A stretch of DNA of 64,000 bases from Draconibacterium sp. GTDB taxonomy: Bacteria > Bacteroidota > Bacteroidia > Bacteroidales > Prolixibacteraceae. The DNA lies in NCBI GenBank assembly GCA_016705335.1, contig JADIYN010000007.1, positions 62,001 through 126,000 of the forward strand, in the 5' to 3' direction. A program made the position numbers and the translations under genes. Of this stretch, positions 58,090 through 64,000 are shown in pieces (position 1 is the stretch's first letter; each line of letters opens with the position of its first letter). Below the pieces are notes generated by a model. It searched no databases and was not told the DNA's origin. It was given only the letters and a program-made list of their open reading frames with translations.

Positions 58090-58282
58090 ATGATAGTTAT
58101 TCCGGTAAAAGAAGGCGAGAATATTGAAAGAGCGCTTAAAAGATTCAAGAGAAAATTCGAAAAAACAGGTGTAATAAAAAGAATTACGCGAACGTCAGAA
58201 ATTCACAAAACCTTCAGTAATCAATAGGGAAGAGAAAAAGAAGGCGATTTACGTACAAGGATTGCAACATCAGGAAGACTAA
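58090..58282 (+). CDS. rpsU: 30S ribosomal protein S21, frame broken by one base
   Basis: The frame reads MIVIPVKEGENIERALKRF to KTGVIK and then shifts. Removing one A from the five-A run at 58176-58180 restores ELRERQKFTKPSVINREEKKKAIYVQGLQHQED and a TAA at 58280-58282, giving a normal 63-residue S21. As written, the frame stops at 58226. S21 takes part in initiation on the small subunit and is normally retained, so an uncorrected sequence error is the best reading. It precedes xerC and hpf, the usual order in Bacteroidota, and has its own promoter. Confidence 0.9.
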
Positions 58283-58317
58283 TTGATTTTAGTGATTCCT
58301 GTATTTATTTGAATTAA

Positions 58318-59202
58318 ATGGATTACCGGGAGTCGTTTTTCAATTATTTGAAATTTGAGAAGAGGAACTCTTCCCACACTGTTGTGGCTTATAAAATTGA
58401 CCTCGATCAGTTTGTGCAGTTTTGCACCGAAGTGGTCGGGGAATTTAATGTAAAAAAGATTGATGCAAAAATCATTAGAAGTTGGATTGTGCAGTTAATG
58501 GAAAATGATTTGGCAGCTCGTTCTGTAAACCGAAAAGTAACCACAATTAAATCTTTTTTTAAATTCCTCTTAAAAGAACAAATAGTTGATTTCAATCCTA
58601 CTACTTACCTGACTCTGCCAAAAATTCGTAAAAAATTACCAAATTTTGTTGAAGAAAAAAATCTCAATCATTTGCTTGACGATGGTTTCTTTCAAAACGA
58701 TTTCGAAGGGATTCGCGACAAATTGATAATTACTTTATTATATGCTACAGGAATTCGACTAGCTGAATTGTTACAGTTAAAAGACAGTGATTTCGACATA
58801 AAAAATTGTATGATTCGTGTTTTAGGAAAAGGAAAAAAAGAACGTATAATTCCTTATCCAACTTCAATTAACCAATTGGTTGAACAATATATAAATGAGC
58901 GGAACACTAAAGTAGGGATTAAAACAGAGAGACTTTTGGTTACGGAGAAAGGAAATCCTGCTTACGAAAAATTAATTTATCGGGTTGTAAAAAACAATTT
59001 GGCTAAAGTAACACTGTTGGAAAAGAAAAGTCCACACATTTTGCGGCATACGTATGCCACCCATTTGTTAAATAATGGAGCTGACTTAAATGCGGTTAAG
59101 GAATTGTTAGGGCATGCAAATCTGGCAGCTACCCAGATTTATACCCACACTACTTTCCAAAGGCTGCATGATATATATAAACAAGCCCATCCACGGGGTT
59201 AA
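58318..59202 (+). CDS. xerC: Tyrosine recombinase XerC
   Basis: The 294-residue enzyme has an N-terminal SAM-like domain (FFNYLKFEKRNSSHTVVAYKIDL) and a catalytic domain with Arg147 (ATGIRLAEL), Lys171 (LGKGKKER), His240-x-x-Arg243 (HILRHTYATHLL), His266 (LGHANLAATQIYTHT) and Tyr275. It should act with a XerD partner at the chromosome dif site. It lies between rpsU and hpf, a conserved arrangement, so it is the core enzyme rather than a mobile integrase. Confidence 0.92.
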   Translation: MDYRESFFNYLKFEKRNSSHTVVAYKIDLDQFVQFCTEVVGEFNVKKIDAKIIRSWIVQLMENDLAARSVNRKVTTIKSFFKFLLKEQIVDFNPTTYLTLPKIRKKLPNFVEEKNLNHLLDDGFFQNDFEGIRDKLIITLLYATGIRLAELLQLKDSDFDIKNCMIRVLGKGKKERIIPYPTSINQLVEQYINERNTKVGIKTERLLVTEKGNPAYEKLIYRVVKNNLAKVTLLEKKSPHILRHTYATHLLNNGADLNAVKELLGHANLAATQIYTHTTFQRLHDIYKQAHPRG

Positions 59203-59214
59203 AAAACATTTATT

Positions 59215-59517
59215 ATGGAAATTAAAATTAATTCAGTGCATTTCACCGCCGATCAAAAATTGGTGGATTTTGTTAATAAAAAAGTAGGCAAACTTGATAC
59301 CTTTTTTGATGGTATTATTAATGCCGAAGTAACCTTAAAAGTGTTAAAACCTGAAACTGCAAAAAATAAAGTTTCTGAGTTAAAAATTTCAATCCCGGCA
59401 AATGGGTATTTGTTTGCAAAAAAGGAAGCCGATACTTTTGAAGAAGCAACTGATTTGGCTATTGATGCTGTGCGCAAGCAATTAGATAAATATAAAGAAA
59501 AGCTTAAAAACAAGTAA
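59215..59517 (+). CDS. hpf: Ribosome hibernation-promoting factor (short form)
   Basis: The 100-residue protein matches the short HPF/YfiA family: FTADQKLVDFVNKKVGKLDTFFDG, EVTLKVLK and the C-terminal LFAKKEADTFEEATDLAIDAVRKQLDKYKEKL. It should bind the small subunit in stationary phase and reduce translation or form inactive ribosomes. It begins 12 bp after xerC in the rpsU-xerC-hpf operon. The frame is intact. Confidence 0.93.
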   Translation: MEIKINSVHFTADQKLVDFVNKKVGKLDTFFDGIINAEVTLKVLKPETAKNKVSELKISIPANGYLFAKKEADTFEEATDLAIDAVRKQLDKYKEKLKNK

Positions 59518-59716
59518 AAATTGAAAATAGGACATTTAATTTTTAGTTTTTTAAAATAATATTTTTACATTTGCAAACCCAATTTTGGGGCGTTCAGAAA
59601 ACAGTTGAATTTAGGGCGATTTGATAAGAAAACAAGGTGTTTAAGGAGATTTTAAGTTTGAAAAAACTTTGAAAAAAAATCAAAACAAGTTTCTTTAAAA
59701 GCAGGAAAAAGATAGT

Positions 59717-59749
59717 TTTGCAACTGTTTTGAGAAATTTTGTATTTTTG
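59717..59749 (+). promoter_or_regulatory. Promoter of the tRNA-Gly/tRNA-Thr/tuf transcript
   Basis: TTTG (59717-59720), 21 bp, then TATTTTTG (59742-59749) lie 27 bp before tRNA-Gly. Another -7 match, TACATTTG, is at 59566-59573. Confidence 0.55.
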
Positions 59750-59776
59750 CGCGGCATTTTTGCAAAGATAATGTAT

Positions 59777-59849
59777 GCGGAAGTAGCTCAGTTGATAGAG
59801 CATTAGCCTTCCAAGCTAAGGGTCGCGGGTTTGAATCCCGTCTCCCGCT
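59777..59849 (+). tRNA. tRNA-Gly (TCC)
   Basis: The 73-nt cloverleaf has D-stem GCTC/GAGC, anticodon stem TTAGC/GCTAA with loop CTTCCAA (anticodon TCC) and a T-arm with TTTGAAT. The acceptor arms GCGGAAG and CTCCCGC have one A-C mismatch at the fifth pair. No CCA is encoded. The terminal T at 59849 is the discriminator. Confidence 0.92.
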
Positions 59850-59911
59850 CATTTAATGAGACTGGTTTGATAAGTTTTTTACTTTGATCTCCTGTCTCTT
59901 TATGTATTAAT

Positions 59912-59983
59912 GCCGATGTAGCTCAGGGGTAGAGTACTTCCTTGGTAAGGAAGGGGTCACGAGTTCAATTCTCGTCATCGGCT
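59912..59983 (+). tRNA. tRNA-Thr (GGT)
   Basis: The 72-nt cloverleaf has acceptor GCCGATG/CATCGGC fully paired, D-stem GCTC/GAGT, anticodon stem CTTCC/GGAAG with loop TTGGTAA (anticodon GGT) and T-arm ACGAG/CTCGT. No CCA is encoded. It lies 44 bp before tuf, the usual Bacteroidota arrangement. Confidence 0.94.
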
Positions 59984-60027
59984 CAAAATGATTTGATAAA
60001 AAAATATAAATTAAAAATTAAAAAATT

Positions 60028-61215
60028 ATGGCAAAAGCACATTTTAACAGAGACAAAGAGCATGTCAATATTGGTACTATCGGCCACGTTGACCATGGCA
60101 AAACTACTCTGACAGCTGCTATTACTATGGTATTAGCAAAAAAAGGATTATCAGAAATTAAATCTTTTGATTCAATTGATAATGCTCCTGAAGAAAAAGA
60201 ACGGGGTATTACCATTAATACTGCTCACGTTGAGTATCAAACTGAAAAACGTCACTATGCTCACGTTGACTGTCCAGGTCACGCTGACTATGTTAAAAAC
60301 ATGGTAACAGGTGCTGCCCAGATGGACGGTGCTATCATTGTTGTTGCTGCAACTGATGGTCCTATGCCTCAAACTCGTGAACATATACTTTTGGCACGTC
60401 AGGTAAACGTTCCTAAATTAGTTGTTTTCATGAACAAAGTGGATATGGTTGACGATGAAGAAATTTTGGAACTCGTTGAAATGGAAATTCGCGAACTTCT
60501 AAGCTTCTACCAATTCGATGGTGATAATACTCCTGTTATTCAGGGATCAGCACTTGGTGCAATGAACGGAGAAGCTAAATGGGAAGAAAAAGTATTGGAA
60601 TTAATGGATGCAGTTGATACATGGATTCCACTTCCTCCACGTGATGTTGATAAACCATTCCTTATGCCAGTTGAAGACGTATTCTCTATCACAGGTCGTG
60701 GTACTGTTGCAACAGGTCGTATCGAAACTGGTGTTGTTCATACTGGTGATGAACTTCAGTTAATTGGTTTAGGTGCCGAAGGTCGTAAGACTGTATGTAC
60801 CGGTGTTGAAATGTTCCGTAAAATTTTAGATGATGGGCAGGCTGGTGATAACGTAGGTTTATTGCTTCGTGGTGTTGATAAAAAAGAAATCAAACGTGGA
60901 CAGATTCTGGCAAAACCAGGTTCAATTACTCCACACAAACGTTTCAAAGCTGAGGTTTATGTATTGAAAAAAGAAGAAGGTGGACGTCACACTCCATTCC
61001 ACAACAAATATCGTCCTCAGTTCTATATTCGTACACTTGACGTTACTGGTGAAATTCATTTGCCAGAAGGTCGTGAAATGGTAATGCCGGGCGATAACGT
61101 ATCAGTTGAAGTAGAATTGATTTATCCGGTAGCAATTAAACCTGGTTTGCGTTTTGCAATACGTGAGGGTGGACGTACCGTTGGTGCTGGTCAGGTAACA
61201 GAAATTGTTAACTAA
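60028..61215 (+). CDS. tuf: Elongation factor Tu
   Basis: The 395-residue GTPase has the P-loop GHVDHGKTT at 19-27, DCPGHADY, NKVDMVDD, and C-terminal domains II and III (GRGTVATGRIETG, RPQFYIRTLDVTGEI). It delivers aminoacyl-tRNA to the ribosome. It follows tRNA-Gly and tRNA-Thr and precedes secE-nusG-rplK, the classic order. A strong hairpin follows at 61237. The frame is intact and codon use is typical of a highly expressed gene. Confidence 0.97.
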   Translation: MAKAHFNRDKEHVNIGTIGHVDHGKTTLTAAITMVLAKKGLSEIKSFDSIDNAPEEKERGITINTAHVEYQTEKRHYAHVDCPGHADYVKNMVTGAAQMDGAIIVVAATDGPMPQTREHILLARQVNVPKLVVFMNKVDMVDDEEILELVEMEIRELLSFYQFDGDNTPVIQGSALGAMNGEAKWEEKVLELMDAVDTWIPLPPRDVDKPFLMPVEDVFSITGRGTVATGRIETGVVHTGDELQLIGLGAEGRKTVCTGVEMFRKILDDGQAGDNVGLLLRGVDKKEIKRGQILAKPGSITPHKRFKAEVYVLKKEEGGRHTPFHNKYRPQFYIRTLDVTGEIHLPEGREMVMPGDNVSVEVELIYPVAIKPGLRFAIREGGRTVGAGQVTEIVN

Positions 61216-61236
61216 TTTTAGTTATTAAGATACAAA

Positions 61237-61273
61237 ATAATAGGTCCTGGGCTTTTTAGCCCGGGACTATTTT
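61237..61273 (+). terminator. Hairpin after tuf
   Basis: GTCCTGGGCT and AGCCCGGGAC pair (one T-G) around a TTTT loop, with further A/T pairing outside. It lies about 25 bp after the tuf stop and before the tRNA-like element. It may terminate or mark transcript processing; only a short T run follows. Confidence 0.7.
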
Positions 61274-61336
61274 ACGGATGAAACTCAAAACGGGAGTGGT
61301 TATTACAAACAGTAAGTTCAATTCTTACCTTCCGTA
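61274..61336 (+). other. Degenerate tRNA-like element at the tRNA-Trp position
   Basis: The 63-nt segment has acceptor ACGGATG/CTTCCGT (one mismatch), D-stem ACTC/GAGT and a perfect T-arm GTAAG-TTCAATT-CTTAC, with discriminator A. Only 14 nt lie between the D-stem and T-arm, where a tRNA needs about 23, so the anticodon arm and variable loop are collapsed. In related genomes tRNA-Trp sits here between tuf and secE. This may be a decayed or mis-sequenced tRNA-Trp. Confidence 0.6.
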
Positions 61337-61354
61337 CAAACTTGATTATATAAA

Positions 61355-61546
61355 ATGAAAATAAAATTATACTTCCAGGAGGCTTTTGATGAACTCGTTC
61401 ACAAAGTAACTTGGCCTACATGGAAAGAGCTACAAAGTAGCGCATTGGTTGTAATGGTTGCTTCCTTAATAATATCACTTGTAATTTTCGCTATGGACCT
61501 GTCTTTCAGGAACTTAATGGAACTTATTTATGGTTTATTTTATTAA
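61355..61546 (+). CDS. secE: Preprotein translocase subunit SecE
   Basis: The 63-residue protein has an amphipathic start (YFQEAFDELVHKVTWPTWKELQSS) with the conserved VTWPT region and a single membrane helix (ALVVMVASLIISLVIFAMDL). It forms the SecYEG channel clamp in the inner membrane. It lies just after the tRNA-like element and 19 bp before nusG. Confidence 0.93.
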   Translation: MKIKLYFQEAFDELVHKVTWPTWKELQSSALVVMVASLIISLVIFAMDLSFRNLMELIYGLFY

Positions 61547-61565
61547 CTGAAATCCTTAAATCAAA

Positions 61566-62114
61566 ATGAGCGAAAATAGTAAAAAATGGTATGTTCTGCG
61601 TGCAATAGGCGGAAAAGAGAAAAAGGTAAAAGAATATATCGAAAATGAAATCGCAAATGGAGATTTAAAAGATTTTGTTGACCAGGTTCTAATACCAACT
61701 GAGAAGGTTTATCAAATCCGAAATGGAAAAAAAATCAGTAAGGAAAGAAATTTTTTTCCGGGTTACGTTTTAATCGAGGCCGAATTAGTAGGTGAAGTTG
61801 CGCACACACTAAGGAATTTTCCTAATGTTATCGGGTTCTTAGGCGACACCAAAGGTGGAGATCCCGTTCCGATGCGGCAAAACGAAGTAAATAGAATTTT
61901 GGGAAGAGTTGATGAACTTGCTGAAAATGATGAGGAAATTAATATTCCTTTTGTGGTAGGTGAAACTGTAAAAGTAATCGACGGACCATTTAACGGCTTT
62001 AACGGAACCATTGAGGAAATCAATGAAGAGAAGAAGAAGCTGCAAGTAATGGTGAAGATTTTTGGACGTAAAACTCCGCTGGAACTTAGCTTTATGCAAG
62101 TTGAAAAGGAGTAA
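61566..62114 (+). CDS. nusG: Transcription termination/antitermination factor NusG
   Basis: The 182-residue protein has the NGN domain (KKWYVLRAIGGKEKKVKEYIE ... FFPGYVLIEAEL) and a C-terminal KOW domain (FVVGETVKVIDGPFNGFNGTIEEINEEKKKLQVMVKIFGRKTPLEL). It binds RNA polymerase and links transcription with translation or Rho. It is in the canonical secE-nusG-rplK position. Confidence 0.95.
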   Translation: MSENSKKWYVLRAIGGKEKKVKEYIENEIANGDLKDFVDQVLIPTEKVYQIRNGKKISKERNFFPGYVLIEAELVGEVAHTLRNFPNVIGFLGDTKGGDPVPMRQNEVNRILGRVDELAENDEEINIPFVVGETVKVIDGPFNGFNGTIEEINEEKKKLQVMVKIFGRKTPLELSFMQVEKE

Positions 62115-62134
62115 AAACACGTTAAATATGTATT

Positions 62135-62578
62135 ATGGCTAAAGAAATTGCTGGATTAATTAAATTACAGATTAAAGGTGGTGCAGCTAATCCTTCACCA
62201 CCGGTGGGACCAGCATTGGGCTCCAAAGGGGTAAATATAATGCAGTTCTGCAAACAGTTTAACGCGCGCACACAAGACCAGGCTGGTAAAGTACTTCCTG
62301 TTATAATTACTGTTTTTGCAGACAAATCATTTGATTTCATTATAAAACAACCTCCTGTTGCTATACAATTGCTTGAAGTAGCAAAAGTGAAAAAAGGTTC
62401 GCCAGAACCTCACGTGAATAAGGTGGGGGCTGTAACCTGGGATCAGGTTAAGCAAATTGCCGAAGGCAAACTGGTTGATTTAAATTGCTTTACTATTGAA
62501 TCGGCTATGAAAATGGTCGCTGGTACTGCCAGAAGTATGGGAATTGCCGTAAAAGGTACTTCACCATTCAAAAACTAA
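62135..62578 (+). CDS. rplK: 50S ribosomal protein L11
   Basis: The 147-residue protein has LIKLQIKGGAANPSPPVGPALGSKGVNIMQFCKQFNART and the C-terminal RNA-binding domain ending AGTARSMGIAVKG. It binds the GTPase-associated region of 23S rRNA and is needed for stringent control. It lies 20 bp after nusG in the ribosomal operon. Confidence 0.96.
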   Translation: MAKEIAGLIKLQIKGGAANPSPPVGPALGSKGVNIMQFCKQFNARTQDQAGKVLPVIITVFADKSFDFIIKQPPVAIQLLEVAKVKKGSPEPHVNKVGAVTWDQVKQIAEGKLVDLNCFTIESAMKMVAGTARSMGIAVKGTSPFKN

Positions 62579-62592
62579 ATAAATCTTATACG

Positions 62593-63288
62593 ATGGGCAG
62601 AATTACGAAAAATAAAAAAGCTTCTCTTGAAAAACTCGAAAAGGGAAAAGCTTACACCTTAGATGAAGCTGTTGAATTGGTAAAAGAAATTACTTATACC
62701 AAATTCGATGCATCAGTTGATATTGATGTAAGACTTGGAGTGGATCCGAGAAAAGCTAACCAGATGGTTAGAGGCGTAGTTTCGTTACCCCATGGAACTG
62801 GAAAAGAAGTCCGTGTTTTAGCGATGGTTACTCCTGATAAAATGCAGGAAGCATTAGACGCTGGTGCGGACTATGTTGGTCTTGATGATTACATCGAGAA
62901 AATTAAGGGCGGATGGACTGATGTTGACGTTATTATTACAATGCCACCTGTTATGGGGAAAGTTGGGGCGTTGGGCCGTATTTTAGGTCCACGTGGTTTA
63001 ATGCCAAACCCCAAAAGTGGAACTGTAACAATGGAAGTTGGTAAAGCCGTCAGCGAAGTTAAACAAGGTAAAATCGACTTTAAAGTTGACAAATTTGGTA
63101 TTGTTCATACCTCTATCGGAAAAGTATCATTTACTCCCGATAAAATAAAGGACAATGCATTGGAATTTGTTCATACCATTGTTAAACTTAAACCAACTGC
63201 TGCAAAAGGTACTTACATTAAAAGTATTTATCTTTCCAGTACTATGAGTCCTGGTATTCAAGTGGAAACCAAGTCAGTTGTTGACTAA
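62593..63288 (+). CDS. rplA: 50S ribosomal protein L1
   Basis: The 231-residue protein has KFDASVDIDVRLGVDPRKANQMVRGVVSLPHGTGK and GRILGPRGLMPNPKSGTV, the L1 signature. It forms the mobile stalk near the E site. In many bacteria L1 represses its own operon by binding the leader RNA; no leader site was identified here. It lies 14 bp after rplK. Confidence 0.96.
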   Translation: MGRITKNKKASLEKLEKGKAYTLDEAVELVKEITYTKFDASVDIDVRLGVDPRKANQMVRGVVSLPHGTGKEVRVLAMVTPDKMQEALDAGADYVGLDDYIEKIKGGWTDVDVIITMPPVMGKVGALGRILGPRGLMPNPKSGTVTMEVGKAVSEVKQGKIDFKVDKFGIVHTSIGKVSFTPDKIKDNALEFVHTIVKLKPTAAKGTYIKSIYLSSTMSPGIQVETKSVVD

Positions 63289-63300
63289 AAATGTGTAAAA

Positions 63301-63819
63301 ATGAAGAGTTCAGATAAAAAGGTTATTATTAATAATTTACAGGAACAAATTGATTCTTACAACCATTTTTACCTCACTGATATAAGTGGTTTAAATGCTG
63401 AAAGTACCGGTAATTTACGAAGACTATGTTTTAACCAAAGTGTAAAACTGGTAGTTGTTAAGAATACTCTCTTACGTAAAGCTTTAGAAAGTTCAAATAA
63501 GAACATTGAAGAGATTTACGATGCGCTGAAGGGTAATACCTCAGTAATGTTTTCCGAAAATGCAAATGTACCTGCAAAACTGATTAAAGATTTTAGTAAG
63601 AAACATAAAAAACCTGTGTTAAAGGCAGCTTATGTTCAGGAATCAGTTTATATAGGCGCTGACCAATTAGAAGCGTTGATAGCAGTGAAATCGAAAAACG
63701 AACTTATTGCTGATGTTGTTGCACTTTTACAATCACCAATGAAAACTGTTCTCGGACAGCTTCAATCAGGTGGAAATATCATTCATGGTGTTTTGAAAAC
63801 ACTTGGAGAAAGAGAATAA
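63301..63819 (+). CDS. rplJ: 50S ribosomal protein L10
   Basis: The 172-residue protein has the L10 pattern FYLTDISGLNAESTGNLRRLCFNQSVKLVVVKNTLLRKAL and a C-terminal helix (SPMKTVLGQLQSGGNIIHGVLKTLGERE) that binds L7/L12 dimers. It forms the base of the L7/L12 stalk. It lies 12 bp after rplA and before rplL. Confidence 0.95.
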   Translation: MKSSDKKVIINNLQEQIDSYNHFYLTDISGLNAESTGNLRRLCFNQSVKLVVVKNTLLRKALESSNKNIEEIYDALKGNTSVMFSENANVPAKLIKDFSKKHKKPVLKAAYVQESVYIGADQLEALIAVKSKNELIADVVALLQSPMKTVLGQLQSGGNIIHGVLKTLGERE

Positions 63820-63852
63820 TTTTTTTTGAAATAATTTATAAAATTAATAAAA

Positions 63853-64000
63853 ATGGCAGATTTAAAACAGCTTGCAGAAGCGTTGGTTAATCTTACAGTA
63901 AAAGAAGTTAACGAATTAGCTGGAATTCTGAAAGATGAATATGGAATCGAACCAGCTGCAGCCGCAGTTGCAGTTGCAGGACCAGCTGCTGGTAGTAGCG
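63853..64000 (+). CDS. rplL: 50S ribosomal protein L7/L12, N-terminal part (runs off the window)
   Basis: The 49 visible codons read MADLKQLAEALVNLTVKEVNELAGILKDEYGIEP followed by the Ala/Val-rich hinge that begins at AAAAVAVAGPAAG. This is the L7/L12 dimerisation domain and hinge; the factor-binding C-terminal domain lies beyond the window. It follows rplJ by 33 bp, the usual arrangement. Confidence 0.95.
   Translation, partial: MADLKQLAEALVNLTVKEVNELAGILKDEYGIEPAAAAVAVAGPAAGSS

Noticed and set aside
58318..59202. Integrase of a genomic island ending at the adjacent tRNA genes
   Set aside because: The gene lies in the conserved rpsU-xerC-hpf order and has no mobile genes or attachment repeats around it; it is the housekeeping XerC.
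63289..63852. L10 leader or L1 autoregulatory RNA in the ribosomal operon
   Set aside because: The gaps between rplA, rplJ and rplL are only 12 and 33 bp and show no stable conserved fold.

Overview
The window comes from a low-GC member of the Bacteroidota, probably a Bacteroidales/Marinilabiliales-type marine or gut-like anaerobe, although the order cannot be fixed from sequence alone. The evidence is type IX secretion genes (gldJ, porU, porV, porT and a tamL-type outer-membrane protein), C-terminal 'sorting' domains on exported proteins, SprB repeats, promoters of the TTTG-N17-21-TAnnTTTG type, and A/T-rich leaders without clear Shine-Dalgarno sites.

Layout. 0-5 kb: end of an unidentified gene, a TIGR03915/DUF4130 gene, two exported proteins (DUF3160 with a sorting domain; a DUF1080 lipoprotein) and a small HTH protein. 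5-11 kb: an apparent peptidoglycan-sugar salvage group (GH3-NagZ/serine-hydrolase fusion, NamZ-type DUF1343 enzyme, SSS symporter). 11-16.7 kb: beta-helix lipoprotein, endonuclease/exonuclease-type enzyme, cca, thioredoxin, murF. 16.7-24.7 kb: gldJ and porU-porV of the type IX system, then ispF, a CoA-binding protein and a thioredoxin-like protein. 25-31 kb: lemA with two TPM-domain proteins, then purA, fur and rel. 31-36 kb: glycosyltransferase, a wrecked NUDIX gene, miaA, a pRiA4b-ORF3-like gene and an ABC permease, the most frame-damaged part of the window. 36-38 kb: gap and a tiny lipoprotein. 38-44.3 kb: a giant SprB-repeat surface protein. 44.5-45.8 kb: a complete IS256-like (zinc-ribbon) insertion sequence. 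46-49.4 kb: a LytS/LytTR-type two-component system, a glycosyltransferase and an SDR enzyme. 49.4-58 kb: AIR-synthase-like protein, ubiE/menG, porT, an RNA methyltransferase, tamL, an NSS transporter and an HhH protein. 58-64 kb: core translation block rpsU-xerC-hpf-tRNA-Gly-tRNA-Thr-tuf-(tRNA-like remnant)-secE-nusG-rplK-rplA-rplJ-rplL.

Themes. The type IX components here would export the DUF3160 protein and the giant adhesin, both of which carry C-terminal sorting domains. The salvage group would turn cell-wall fragments into imported sugars.

Quality warning. At least a dozen genes, including near-essential rpsU, rel and miaA, are interrupted by single-base gains or losses, mostly in short homopolymers. 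I read most of these as sequence errors and annotate the genes over their full corrected extent. The least explained items are the adhesin with a cohesin-like head and nuclease-associated OB-like tail, several precise inverted repeats sitting on promoters, and a tRNA-Trp-position element that has lost its anticodon arm. I found no CRISPR array, prophage or clear defence island.
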